Source: Apium graveolens | Taxonomy: Eukaryota > Streptophyta > Magnoliopsida > Apiales > Apiaceae | Direction of reading: 5' to 3' | Length of the DNA stretch: 64,000 nucleotides | NCBI RefSeq assembly: GCF_009905375.1 | Contig: NC_133647.1 | Location: 1,736,001 to 1,800,000, forward strand | Shown here: positions 21,777-34,881 of the stretch, in pieces | How positions within the stretch are numbered: the first letter of the stretch is position 1 | Layout of the letters: every line of letters starts with the position of its first letter | Made by a program: the position numbers and the translations under genes | The notes under the pieces: model-generated | Told to the model about the DNA's origin: nothing | Database searches by the model: none | What the model saw: the letters and a program-made list of their open reading frames with translations, nothing else

Positions 21777-24700
21777 CTAGTGATGTACCTGATTCAAAGA
21801 GGTATGGATATCTTGCACGAACTGAATCCTCAGTTTCCCAAGTAGCTTCTCGAACATCATGATTTTTTCATAAAACTTTAACAAAAGGGATTGTGTTCCT
21901 GCGCAATACTCTCTCCTCCCTTGCCAATATAGCTTCAGCGTCTTCTTCACAAGACAAATCTTCACGAAATGCGTCTAAGGGATACTGAACAACTTGATTA
22001 GGATGATATACATACTTCCTCAGAACCGATGCATGAACACATTGTGCACCCGTGACAATTGTGGCGGTAAAGCGACTCTATATGCCACAACTCCAACCCT
22101 CTCAAGAATCTCAAAAGGTCCTATATACCTCGGACTTAGCTTACCCTTCTTACCAAATCGTTGAATGCCTCTCTGAGGAGATACCTTAAGGAAGACCTTG
22201 TCTCCTGCTTTAAATTCATATTCTCGTCTACCCTTATCAGCATAACTCTTCTGCCTAGATCGAGCTTGTTCAAGTCTTTCTCGAGCAACTGCTACCTTAT
22301 CTGTAGTGACTTGGACTAGATCGGGACCTTCTAAAAGCTTCTCTCCTACTTCATTCCAACAAATAGGTGTTCTACACTTGCGCCCATATAGTGCCTCAAA
22401 AGGAGCCATACCAATGCTGCTCTGCCAACTGTTATTATAAGCAAATTCAACCAAAGGCAAATAGTCATCCCAATTTCCATACCACTCTAATGCACATGCT
22501 CGCAACATGTCCTCCAAGGTCTGAATTGTCCTCTCTGATTGCCCATCCGACTGTGGATGAAAAGTTGTGCTATAGTTCAACTTGGTGCCCCATGCCTTTT
22601 GAAATCCTTTCCAATATCTTGAAGTGAATCTGGGATCTCTGTCGGACACGATCGAAACTGGAATCCCGTGTAGTCTAACAATCTCATTCCTGTATAATAG
22701 CGCTAAGCTCTCCAAGTTCATGTTCTCACGGATTGCCAAAAAGTGAGCAGATTTAGTGAGTTTGTCTACAATCACCCATATCGCATCATGTTTCTTAAAA
22801 GTCTTAGGCAGTCCTATGACAAAATCCATGCAAATATTCTCCCACTTCCAAGCAGGTAACTCCAATGGTTGTAATAAGCCACTTGGCCTCTGGTGCTCAA
22901 TCTTCACCTGTTAACAAGTCAAACACTTCGAAACAAAATCGGCAATATCTCGTTTCATGCCACTCCACCAAAAGTGCTCCTTTAAATCTCGATACATCTT
23001 TGTCTCACCTGGATGAATAGAAAACGGTGATCTATGAGCCTCTTCCAACAATTCCTCCGTCAGTTCTTTGTTAGCAGGCACACATAGACGATTATACATC
23101 CATAGAATGCCATGATCATCAAAATGAAATCCTGGTTGCTTTTCAGGATCAATATTCTGGACAAAAGACCATAATTCTCCATCTCCATCCTGAGCTGCCT
23201 TAATCCTAGTGATAAGACTAGGCTCGACATGCAAACTTGCTACCATACCAACTGTATTCTGATGATAAAAATCCAAACCAAATTTCTCAATCTCACGTTG
23301 AAGAGGTTGTTGTTGCATCACCAAAGCGGCCAAATTCCCAAAATCCTTCCTTCTTAAAGAATCTGCAACCTTATTAGCCTTTCCGGGATGATACTGAATG
23401 CTCACATCATAGTCTTTTAATAATTCAATCCATCGTCTTTGCCTCATATTAATCTCTTTCTGCGTGAATATGTACTTCAAACTCTTGTGGTCAGTAAAGA
23501 TCTCACACTTATCACCATACAAATAGTGTCTCCATATCTTCAATGCAAAAATGACGGCTGCAAGCTCTAAGTCATGTGTCGGATAATTCACCTCATGAGG
23601 CTTTAATTGTCTTGAAGCGTAGGCAATCACCTTTCCATGTTGCATCAATACACAGCCAAGTCCCTTCTTCGAAGCATCGCTATAAATCACATAGCCTCCC
23701 AATCCTGATGGTAGTGTCAATACTGGTGATGTCACAAGTCTCTTCTTCAATTCTTGAAAACTAGTCTCACACTCATCGGTCCATATGAACTTGTTGCTTT
23801 TTCGAGTCAACTGTGTCAATGGCATCGCAATTATCGAAAAGCCTTCTACAAATCGGCGATAATAGCCCGCGAGTCCCAAGAAACTCCTTACTTCCGTCAC
23901 AGTGCTAGGTCTTGGCCAATTGGTAATAGCCTCAATCTTGGCCGGATCCACCCTGATTCCATCTGCTGATACAATATGTCCCAAAAATGCAACTTGATCA
24001 AGCCAAAATTCACACTTCTTGTATTTTGCATACAATTTGTTATTCCGTAGTGTTTCCAACATAACTCGAAGATGCTCCTCATGTTCCTCTATTGACTTTG
24101 AATACACCAATATATCATCAATAAACACAATCACAAACTTGTCCAGAAAATCCTTGAATACCCTGTTCATTAGGTCCATGAAAACTGCAGGTGCATTTGT
24201 CAATCCAAAGGACATAACAAGAAACTCGTAGTGTCTGTAACGAGTCCTGAATGTTGTATTCGGATTATCACTTGCCTTTACTCTTAGTTGATGGTAACCT
24301 GACCGTAGATCAATCTTCGAAAAGTATTTTGCTCCTTGAAGCTGATCAAATAAGTCATCGATCCTCGGTAATGGATATCTATTCTTCACTGTGATTCGGT
24401 TCAACTCTCGATAATCAATACAGAGTCTCATCGAACCATCCTTCTTCTTCATAAATAGAACTGGTGCTCCCCAAGGCGAAACACTGGGTCTAATAAAACC
24501 CTTATCAAGTAACTCCTCCAGCTGTTCTTTCAACTCCTGTAGCTCTAAAGGAGCCATTCTATAAGGTGCCTTAGAAATAGGTTGTGCATCTGGTAACAAA
24601 TTGATAGAAAATTCTACCTCTCTTTCTGGAGGAAGACCCTCCAAATCATCGGGAAATACATCTGAAAACTCACGCATAACAAGAACATCTTCTAAGTCTG

Positions 24701-24900
24701 GCTGCACCTTGGACGTGTCAATCACATGAGCCAAAAATCCTTCACATCCATGAGCAATCATCTTCTTAGCCTTGATGGCCGAAATGAATTTTCCACAACC
24801 ACTAGGCTTAGAACCCTGAAACACGAACTCGGGTTAATTGGAGTCGCCAAAAATTATTCTTTTTCCTGGACAATCAATTGTAGCTTTGTGTCGCTCCAGC
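21769..24900 (-). pseudogene. pol: E3 pol: RT, RNase H, integrase, chromodomain-like tail, with stops
   Basis: A near-continuous minus-strand frame. RT has [13 protein letters not shown] (~24480) and FIDDILVYS (~24120); RNase H has [11 protein letters not shown] (~23680); integrase has the HHCC finger (~23020-22915), [11 protein letters not shown] (~22640) and [12 protein letters not shown] (~22520). In-frame TAA occurs at about 24834 and at 22913-22911 (after KCLTC); E2 has CAA at the latter position. A one-base deletion at about 22033 (after RVHNVF) moves the tail into another frame, where it stays readable to the TGA at 21771. Otherwise the protein is complete, so this copy decayed mostly by point mutation. 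Confidence 0.9.
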
Positions 24901-25289
24901 TAATCCACCCCCAGTATGATATCAAAGCCCCTCATCTTAATAGGTAAGAGATCTACAAGTAGTTCTCTATCATCTACTCTAACTACACAATCAAGATATT
25001 GAGAATTCACAAGTATAGTTACACCCATAGGAGTGCCAACAGAAAAATCCGATATAAGTGCAGTGGATGCAATGTCTAAGTGTTTAGCATAAGATGTAGA
25101 GACAAATGAATGAGTAGCTCCAGTATCAAATAAGACTATAGCATTTCCATTACCGACCGAAAGTGATCCTGAAATGGTTCCTGGAGTACTTGCAGCATCT
25201 TTTGCATTGATGGAAAACACACGACCGGAAGTCTTCTGGTTGCTCTTCTCTCCCTGATCCTTACGATCCCAAGGCTTCTTTGGTGGCAT
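24901..25289 (-). pseudogene. E3 aspartic protease segment of gag-pol
   Basis: Minus-strand stretch with the retropepsin motif LFDTGATHSFVS (about residues 53-64 from MPPKKPWD) and a second conserved block GFDIILGVD. The frame ends in TAG exactly where the family has Trp (GMDWL in E2 and E4), a TGG-to-TAG change. It was part of one continuous Gag-Pol frame. The protease would process Gag-Pol in the particle. Confidence 0.88.
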
Positions 25290-26194
25290 CTGACAGTCTC
25301 GAATAGTATGACCCTACTTTCCACAATTAAAGCATGCTCTAGTAGCCTAATAGCAAGTGTTTCCTCCATGTATCTTTCCACAATGCTCACACTTAGATGC
25401 TTCCTTATTTCCAGTTTGGTTGAAAGACCACTTTTGCTCATTTCCTTGATTTTCATTCTTTTGCTGAAAATTCCGAGTATTATACCTCTGATCATTTGGT
25501 TTGAATCCACCTGAAGAACAACCATTTTTCTGAAATCCATGTCGACGATCGGAAAATTCCTCTTCCCTTTTTCTTTTCTGATTTTGCATGTCTCGTTTCT
25601 TGAGAAAGTCAGCCTGATGAAGCTCTTGATCTCTGGCACTGTCAACCAAGGTATCCATGGATGTATAGTGGTTAGAGATGATATGGTTGCGGATTGAATT
25701 CTTCAATGCCCACTTAAACTTCATGATTTTATCCGCTTCTGACCCAGCCACAGATCTCGCATAACCAGCTAACCTCTGAAATCTGACTTGAAAGTCTGCC
25801 ACCGACTCATCATCTCTCTGAGTAATACTCTGATACTCCCTTACATATTCCTCACGTATGCTGGCTGGAAAGTACCTCTGGTCAAACTGAGTTTTGAATA
25901 CCTGCCAAGTAAGAGTATTTTCATAGCCATGTGCATGCGAGGCTACCACAGACTTCCACAAAGTATTAGCATCACCCTCAAGACGATAAGTAGCAAATCG
26001 AGCCTTTTCCACTTCTGAACACTCCAAGACCCTGAAAATTTTCTCCATGTGATCTATCCAAGCTTCAGCATCCATGGGAGTCTTGGCCTTCTTAAAACAA
26101 TTGGGTATTTGCTTCATAAAACGATCAAACATAGTTTGACCATCTCGATCTTGCCCGTTAGCAGTGGGATTCTGTCCACGTTGAACTTCCCGCA
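25290..26194 (-). pseudogene. gag: E3 first copy: gag, N-terminus deleted
   Basis: Minus-strand capsid (AEAWIDHMEKIFRVLECSE, WQVFKTQFDQRYFP) with a Lys/Arg-rich stretch and a zinc knuckle (CEHCGKIHGGNTC). Two in-frame TAG codons at about 25347 and 25316 interrupt the knuckle region; the second knuckle (ACFNCGK) follows between them. The first ~26 codons, leader and primer-binding site are deleted: at 26192-26194 the gene joins directly to mid-LTR sequence. Confidence 0.88.
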
Positions 26195-27432
26195 TAATTA
26201 TAATTAAACTAATGCCTCATATTTCATCAGTTAATATAATTATTTAACACCAATTTATTTTTACACAATTTCCATATAACTTAAGTGATAAAATAAAATT
26301 ATAATTAATCATACACTAGAATGATACTCAATTAATCATGATATCATGAATTTATCAAAATTTATACTATTAAAACTCATCTACTTAATATGAATAAATA
26401 ATTTATAAAAAGAAGTACATATTCATATTGTTACAAATTTGATGAAATCATAAGTATTGATTCAAATAATTAAATTATGACTTACTTTATACATTTAAAA
26501 TAGAAAGTTAAAATTTTATTTTTATTTTTACATTCAAAATCTATGTTACACGTAAATAACTTAGTAACAATATACACACCCATCAAATCAAATATATCAC
26601 TTAATCTCAATAAGGAACAAATGGCCAAATTTATAAAAATAGATCATGTTATTAGCAACACATGTGATCAACACACCTTCTCATCATAATTATATTATGT
26701 ACTGATAAAACATTCAAAACTAACTAAAATGCACTAAAACTACACATAAATTATAAACATGAGGATGATAACAACTACCTAATCCGGTACATGCTAAAAC
26801 AAATATAATAATAAATATGAAAAGTTAACTATTTATACATGTCTAAATATAAATAAAAACAAAGAGTAGTTGCACACCTTTATATATATAGTAGAACTAA
26901 ATGTATGGACTGGATATTGAATAACATGCACAGCTAAGCTGCCAAACCCAACACCTTTGATAAGAATCCAGAGATAAATTGACCGATTAATCTCCCCCAG
27001 ACAAAATAATAGATTATCCTGCTATGCTAGACCACAACCTCTTGGTATCCACTCTTGATTTTCAACCCGTCGTAAGCTATGTATAAGTGTATGTTGTTCT
27101 ACAGCTAATATAGATCATTTTTATTTGTGGAGTTATATGACATAAGTTGTGTACATGACACTAGAGTGCAAATCTATTATATAAAAAGTGACTCCACGAC
27201 TTGTAACTAATGCCCACTAGTTTCTCCACGTCCAGGTAAAATAACTTCTTATCCAACTTATCATGTAACTTTCAAATTTTAAAAACTTACAGATATCTTA
27301 AAAATTCAAATTGTAGATAAACAGTTATCTAAGTTAAATAATATCCATATTACAAAATTCAAAACTTTACTAATAAAATATCTACTAATTAATGCACCAA
27401 ATAATGCACCAAATAAAATATGGGGTATTATA
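26192..27432 (-). repeat. E3 5' LTR, truncated
   Basis: Copy of 20492-21741, differing by scattered substitutions and a small deletion near 26552. The LTR end, primer site and gag start are missing. The junction shares the three bases GCA with both parents, pointing to a microhomology deletion. It ends at 27432 with the same TA terminus as the complete LTR. Confidence 0.88.
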
Positions 27433-30254
27433 ATAAAATACTTGACCTTCTCCGTTGGACCGTCCGCCCCGGTCACTTACATGGCTATCCAATCAAAATA
27501 TTTTTCCGTTATAAGGGAATCGAATCCATCGATACCCTATCATAATCTACTCCCCATTTCTCATGGTCTGGAGTAATCTCAACAATTGATGGCAAAATAA
27601 CTAGAATGATTCGTTATTCGCTAATCACCAAACAAAGATACAGTGTATATAGTCATTCTAGATAGTATAAGCCTATACTATCTATCCGACAAGAATCAAT
27701 ATTCTAGTAGAACAATTACTAGAACAATGTGACCATAAAGATTTTCTAAGTATCTATAAGTATAGTGTTATTATAACAGATATAATGATGATAATCAATA
27801 TGAATGAACAAACTTTATTCTATTCTGAGATTAGAATAAGATAGGGGTACTTGCCTTCTATGCAAAGACTGAATTTAACTCTGTCTAGCCTTGTTGCCTT
27901 CCTGGCCTTGATTCTATAAATCAAATGCACTTATTTAATAATCAAACCCAACTCAATTGACGTTTATATGTCTCAACGTCTACCCGATCGTTTATCTAAT
28001 AATGGCATTGAAAGCCGTAAATAATTAGCATGCATATCACGTAACACGTAATCATGTTATTCACATAGCACATAAGTCAGGTCGTTAAAAGATAGTCCTC
28101 AGTGTGTTCAAAACTGAAGTTGGGTCAAACTAGGGATTTTTTTTGATAAATATTCGACTCAGAACGATTCGTAAAACAAAAAGCTCTTCAATACAAGAGG
28201 ATTTGAGTCTTGAAAGTATTTTTAATGGAAGCGGCATATTTTCCTGAGTCTAGACACGTTCATTTCGTATTAAACCGATGAACAGTCTATTTATTATGAT
28301 TAAAATAAGATTAAATCAATTAATAATAATTATTAATTGATTGTTAATTACCTGAATATACTTTTAAAAGCTTAAAATAATTTTTAGGATTTATTTGTCT
28401 TAATTATGTATAATTATAATTTATTTAATTATTTAAAAGTAAAATTAATTGATTAAATGAATTAATCAATTAATTAAATCCTAAATAATTAACTAAAATA
28501 AATTATAAATAATTAAAACACATCGTATTTTTAAAAATAATAAAGTAAAATAATTTCTGGAAATTTACAAGAATTTAGTTAATTATTAAAATAATTAACC
28601 AAATTACATTAAGAATTTAAAATGATTTTTAGAATAAAAGAAAATGATTTTTAAAACCAAAACTGAATTTTATTTATTTTTAATTAAAATTCTGCAGAAA
28701 CAGAATTTCAATTGGGGATTTAGGGTTTTATAGATTAAAACTGGGTCATTTAAATAAGCAAAATGGGTCGGAGATGGGTATTAAAACGGGTCTGGGTCAC
28801 CAAGACCGACCCGCCGGAGTTCTTATGAACCCAGAATCCGGCTGTCGATTCCGGCAACCTGGAAAATTATGGCGTGTTAAATAACACCCCTTTTCTCTTC
28901 GATTCAGTCCGGTTTTCAGCGTAACAAGTTCTAATTTCATCCCTAACTACGATTCAAACATTAATCAACACCAAACAACAAGCAATTCGTCGATTACGAC
29001 GAGTTTCATCACCGAAAACCGGCGATTCCTCAATAATATACGGATCTAAAGCTTGCAGAACTTATAATCTAACATCAACAATCTCAATATCAAACAATCA
29101 TTCATAAGAATAGGAAATCGATTTAAAAATTTAAGGCTATAATCATTTTTTTACTAAAACTATACCAAAATTATACAAATCATATATCAAAACGATCCTT
29201 ACGATCCCTACTATCTAATACAATCAACAAAATATATAAACCATCGATTAACAAGTTCATAAAACGAAAATGACTAATTCAAAATCGAAAAAACTCGACT
29301 TAAACTCCTAACTACCATTTTATACATAAAACCACACAGATCGACTGTAAATGGCATGAGGAAACTCATGTTATCATCAAAATCATTCGATAATCACTGT
29401 ATTAAAAGAGCCCCGAATCCGTCGATTCCGACAAACGCATAACAGACAAGATATTGAACCTTAATTTGTGTTCTTGATGCCAAACTCTTCGGGAAATCAC
29501 AAGCTTTATTTTGAGATTAAAATCAGTGAAAACGGATGGCTGGATCGATTGAAATCGTCAAGTGTTGTGAACGAAGCTTCGAAGCTTTTTATCAGAAAGT
29601 GAAGAACTGAGTTTATCTCTGTTCATTTTGATTTTTTTGTAAACTGTATTGATAAACACAACAGCTATTTATACTAGGAAACAATCCCCATAAATTATAA
29701 ATCGATACCGGTTTTATCTCGTCATTTAAAATCATTAGCCCGTATTAATAATTTAGAGGAAAATATTTTTAAAATATAACTTATAATTAATTACAATTTT
29801 TATATCAAAATTCCCCGAAAAATATGTACGTTTCAAAAATACAAAAACATGGACTGTTCAAAGAGTCCTGAATTTTACAAAAATAAAGGTACGGATTTTG
29901 TGGGCTTTTACGTCCCGGTCGGGACCCAGTTTGTTAACTTTTGTGAAACTAAAATATTTTCTAAATTTAAAAATGAACTCCAAAATAGATATAATATATA
30001 ATAATATTCATAAAACAAATTTTAACACGTAACACGGAAGAAACGTAATTTGACGCGCGTCCAGATTGCGGATTGATTCATATAATTGCATTTAAAGCAC
30101 ATATTAATTATTAGAAAAATATCATGGTCTTTGCAGAACTAAAATAATACCTATTGCACAATAATTCATGGCAACACATTTTAATTTATAATTAAACAAA
30201 TAATATTTATCATATATATTACAAAATATGTACAAAAATTTTTCGATTATTACA
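27433..30254 (-). repeat. E4 3' LTR, truncated at its end
   Basis: Begins (minus strand) TGTAATAATCG at 30254 next to the polypurine tract. A TATA box, TATAAATAGC on the minus strand (29664-29673), lies about 580 bp in; the same ten bases occur at a similar depth in the solo LTR at 54785. No GTGTTACA end is found before E3 starts at 27433, so the LTR end was lost. No coding sequence seen. Confidence 0.8.
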
Positions 30255-30290
30255 TTCTTCCCCCCTTAACAGGATTCTGTCCTCAGAATC
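30255..30290 (-). promoter_or_regulatory. E4 polypurine tract and stem-loop
   Basis: Minus-strand purine run (complement of 30255-30268) beside the LTR. Upstream, a perfect 6-bp stem GATTCT/AGAATC (30273-30278 with 30285-30290) has loop GAGGAC in element sense. The pol stop is a few bases further upstream, so the stem is not coding. Confidence 0.8.
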
Positions 30291-33200
30291 TATTTTAGGA
30301 AAACAGATGAGGATACTTAAACAACATTTCACTTTCTAACTCCCAGGTTGACTCTTCAACCTTAGGATTTCTCTACAAGACTCGTACTAACGCTACAGAC
30401 TTTTTTCTAAGCACTTTCTCTTGCTGGTCTAGAATCTGTATCGGTTGCTCTATAAAAGATAAGTCTAGCTGAATCTCGATTGGCTCGTATTCTATCATAT
30501 GATTAGAATCCGGCAGATAACGCTTTAACATTGACACATGGAACACATTGTGGATATGCTACATGTGTGGTGGTAAAGCTAACTCATATGCTACTTTCCC
30601 CACGCGTCTTAAAATCTCAAAAGGTCCAACATAACAAGGACTTAACTTTCCTTTCTTTCCAAATCTGGATAAGCCTTTCCAAGGTGAAATCTTTAATAGT
30701 ACTGCTTCTCCAACTTCAAATTCCATATATTTTATGGCAGGATCAGCATATTTACGTTGTCGATCTTGAGCTGTCACTAATCTTTTCTTAATGAGATCTA
30801 CTTTTTCTTTTGTTTGCTGAATCAATTCTGGACCCAAAATCTTTCTTTCACCAACTTCATCCCAACAAATTGGAGATCTACATTTCCTACCATGAAGAGC
30901 TTCGTATGACGGCATTCCAATACTTGCATGGTAGCTGTTGTTGTAAGAAAATTCAACCAAGGGTAAATGTTCATCCCAGCTTCCTTCAAAATCTAAAGCA
31001 CAAACTCTCAACATGTCCTCGATAGTCTGAATTATCCTTTCACTTTGACCATCTGTCTGCGGATGATATGTAGTGCTCATATTTAACTTTTTCCCTAGAC
31101 AATCTTGAAAGCTTTTCCAAAATCTTGAATTAAATCGAGGATCTCTATCTGAAACTATAGACACTGGAACTCCATATCGAACCACAATTTCCTTCAGATA
31201 TAACTGAACCAATTTGTCCAATGAGAATCTCTCGTTGATAGGAAGGAAATGCGCTGACTTAGTCAATCGATCAATAATAACCCAAATAGCATCGTGATTT
31301 GTCTTGGTCTTTGGTAATCCAACTACAAAGTTCATTACGGTATGTTCCCACTTCCATTCTGGAATGTCCAATGGTTGTATCAGTCCACTGGGCCTTTGAT
31401 GTTCCGCTTTAACTCTTTGGCAAGTGTAACACTTACTTACCCACTCCGTAATTTATTTCCTCATACTTGGCCACCAAAAGTTTTCTCTCAAATCTCTATA
31501 CATCTTCGTACTTCCTGGATGAATTGAATACCTGGAGTTCTAAGCATCTCGAAGAATTTCTTCTTTTAGCTCAGCTACATTAGGTATCCATATTCTGGAA
31601 GAAAATCTTAAGATCCCTTAATCATCCTTTTGAATCCCTTTCGCTTCGCCTGTTAATTCCTCTTGCCCCTGGCTCATTATTTCTTCTTGACATCTTCTTA
31701 TCTTCTCCAATAATTCTGGTTGAAAAGATATAGTATACATCATATCCGTAGATATACTTGAAATACTGACCTCTATTTCAAGTCATTCAAATTCCTTAAT
31801 TAACTCTTCCGATGAAGTGATCATATTTAACCTTTCCTTTCTACTTAAAGCATCTGCCACCATATTTGCCTTGCCCGGATGGTAGTTGATTGCACAATCA
31901 TAGTCTTTGATCAATTCTAGCCATCTTCTTTGTCTCATGTTCATCTCTTTCTGGGGGAAGATATATTTCAAACTTTTGTGGTCCGTATAGATTTCACACT
32001 TCTCTCCATAAAGGTAATGTCTCGATATCTTTAGTGCAAAGACTATATCTTCTAGCTCGAGATCATGAGTTGGATACTTCTATTCATGGGGTTTCAGTTG
32101 CCTTGACGCGTAAGCTATCACTTTATCATGTTGCATTAAAACACATCCTAAACCTTTGTGTGAAGCATCACTGTAGATCACAAAGTTTCCTTGATCATCT
32201 GGTAAAACTAATACTGGTGTTGATACTAATCTATTCTTTAATTCTTGGAAACTTTCCTCATATTTCTCCGTCCATTCAAATTTCTCATTTTTCCTGGTAA
32301 GTTTTGTCAGTGGAGTAGCTATCCTTGCAAAATTTTGCACAAATATTCGATAATAACCTGCTAATCCCATAAAACTTCTTACCTTTGTTGGTGTCTTTGG
32401 TCTCTCCCAATTGATCACGGCTTCAATCTTTGACGGATCTACTTTTACTCCTGCATTACTGATAACATGCCCAAGAAATTGTACTCCTCGTAACCAAAAC
32501 TCACACTTTGAAAACTTCACGTACAATTTCTGCTGCCTTAGTGTTTCCAAGACTAACCTTAAATGTTCCACATGTTCTAATTCTGTCTTTGAGTAAACCA
32601 TAATATCATCTATGAATACAATCACAAATTTATCCAAATACTTTTTAAATACTTGATTCATCAGATCCATAAAAGCTGCTGGTGCATTGTCAATCCAAAA
32701 GCCATCACTAAAAATTCATAGTGTCCATACCTGGTTCTAAAAGTCATCTTTGGAATATCTTCTGGTTTGATCTTCAGTTGATGGTATCTTGATCTTAAGT
32801 CAATCTTAGAAAACCATATAACATCTTTTAGTAGATCAAACAGGTCATCAATCCTTGGAAATGAGTACTTATTCTTAATGGTTAACTTGTTCAGTTCTCG
32901 GTAATCTATACATAGTCACATGCTTCCATCTTTCTTTTTAAAAAACAAAACTGGTGTACCCCACGGAGATACACTTAGGCTTATAAATCCTTTATCCAAT
33001 AATTCCTGCAACTGATTTACTAATTCTTTCATCTCTACTGGGGCCATTCGGTATGGAGCTTTAGAAACCGGTTCAGTCCCTGGTGCCAAATCAATAGCAA
33101 ACTCAATTTCCCTGTCTGGAGGTAACCCTGGTAGATCATCTGGAAATACGTCTGGAAATTCATTGACTATTGGAACAACTTCTAGGGTTGGAACTTCTTT

Positions 33201-33830
33201 CTTAATATCTATTACATTGGCCAAAAATGCTTCACAATTCTGGCGCAATAACTTTTTGGCTTGAGCTATCGATAAGAATTTCTTTTCATGTTTATTCCCT
33301 CTGAATACCACTTTCTTTTTTTGATTCCCTGTTTGAAGTCTTACCTTCCTATTTTTACAATCAATCTGAGCATTATTCTCTGACAACCAATCCATTCCTA
33401 GAATAATATCAAATTATCCCAACTTAAAAGGTATCAAGCTGGCCTGAAAATGATGTCCCTCTATCTTAATGTCACACTTCGGACATACATGATCTACCGC
33501 AACTTGATTCTTATTAGTTAATTATATCATTAACACTTTGTCTAACATTTCTATTTCACAATGCAGTTTATCAGTAAAATTCTTAGAGATAAATGATCTT
33601 GTAGCTCCAGAATCAATTAAAACTTTAGCATCTACGGAGTTTACTAGAAGCGTACCTGCCACCACATCCGAACTCTGAACCGCATCCTTCATAGACATGT
33701 TGAATGTTCTGGCCCTGGGTTCAGCTGATGGTCCTTCAATTCTTGGCACATTCTGAGATGGAGCTCCTGAAATCCTGGGTATGTTATTGGGCACATTTAG
33801 TGTTGGACAATTTTTAAAGATATGCCCCGA
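30291..33830 (-). pseudogene. pol: E4 pol: protease, RT, RNase H, integrase, chromodomain-like tail
   Basis: Minus strand: protease LIDSGATRSFIS (~33610) and MDWLSENNAQIDC (~33390); RT with SVSPWGTPVLFFKK (~32960) and FIDDIMVYS (~32610); RNase [12 protein letters not shown] (~32170); integrase [11 protein letters not shown] (~31140), SERIIQTIEDML (~31030), SPWKGLSRFGKKGK and the tail VEESTWELE (~30340). Breaks: stop near 33520, TGA after KKDGSM (~32916), one-base deletion at ~32688 in the LTNAP block, stop at ~31454 in the zinc-finger region, TAG at ~30559 after ALPPHM and another at ~30376. Several stops fit C-to-T changes. Confidence 0.9.
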
Positions 33831-34881
33831 CTTTCCACACTTAAAACAACTAGCTCTTGGTTTCTGCCCCTAAATTCCACTCTGGCATGCATTGGCAAAA
33901 TGTCCTTTCTTGCACTTAAAATATTGCGAATTGATAACACAGTTCCCAAAGTGCTTTTCACCACATCTCCTACAGTAAGGTACTATATAAGAATTGAATC
34001 CTTGTTGGTTCTGACTCCTGAGCTGATTAACTTGATTTCCATTTCCAGGTGTTGGTCTTCTAAATCCCAAGCTTCGATTCTGCTGAAATCCTGGCCTATT
34101 ATTGGAACAGCCCTAAAAATTGCTCTGTTGTTGTCCCCCTCCAGAGCTTTCAAACTTCCGCTTCTTTCCATTTTGATCCTTATGAGCTGCATCACTTTTA
34201 CTTTCGATAACCATGGCTTTTTGAACCACCGCAATATAAGAAGTTAACTCAAACATAGCCACTCTATTTTGAATCCAAGGTTTTAATCCTTGTTCAAATC
34301 CTCTTGCCCTTTTTTCATCCGTGTCAACTTGACTTGGAAAAAACCTTGCTAATTCTGTGAACTTCGCCTCATATTCTGCCACGCTCAAATTTTCTTGCAT
34401 TAGATTCAAAAACTTAATCTCCATTTGGTTTTTCATGTACCTCAGGAAATATTTTTCTAGAAATAACTCCGTGAATCTTCCCCGGGTCACTACTTGATCT
34501 CTTTCCAATGCTTTTTTAGATTCCCACCAATAGTTTGCCTCCCCTTTGAGGAAATAGCTGGAAAACTTGGTTTTCTGCCCCTCCCCCGCTACAACCAATT
34601 TAAAAGCTTTTTCTACTTCCTTAAGCCATGCATTGGCTGCTACTGGATCAACACTCCCTTTGAACTCAGGTGGATTTACAGCTTGAAAGTTCTTAAAAGT
34701 TACTACAGGAACCACAACATGTTGTTGCTGTTGTTGTTGCTGTTGCTGTTGTTTTTGCTGTTGCAGCTGTTGTTGTTGCTGTAGTAGCCGTTGCTGCATT
34801 CGTCCCAGCATTTGGACAATTGCTGGATCAGTATAATTCTCAGTACGATTTTCCCATGCCTTATTGCCCTTCTCAGGACCC
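33831..34881 (-). pseudogene. gag: E4 gag with polyglutamine tract and zinc knuckles
   Basis: Start taken at MGPEKGN (34881). A Gln-rich tract follows (about residues 30-55, mostly CAA/CAG, coordinates ~34722-34790). The capsid carries FKGSVDPVAANAWLKEVEKAF and GEANYWWESKK, close to E2 gag. The frame stops at ~34113. Zinc-knuckle sequences follow in shifted frames: CRRCGEKHFGNC (~33960), FKCKKGHFANAC (~33890) and a third, CFKCGKSGHIFKNC (~33830). The last two and the stop show the region is broken. The Gln tract is absent from E2 and E3 gag. Confidence 0.85.

Larger units (their letters stand above)
18199..27432 (-). mobile_element. E3: two Tekay-type copies in tandem sharing one LTR
   Basis: On the minus strand, from right to left: truncated LTR (27432-26192), gag, protease, RT, RNase H and integrase (26194-21772), polypurine tract, a complete LTR (21741-19130), then primer-binding site and the gag of a second copy (18975-18199), cut by the E2 insertion. 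The middle LTR is therefore the 3' LTR of one copy and the 5' LTR of the next. Such chains are expected from unequal recombination between LTRs of neighbouring or sister copies. Confidence 0.85.
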
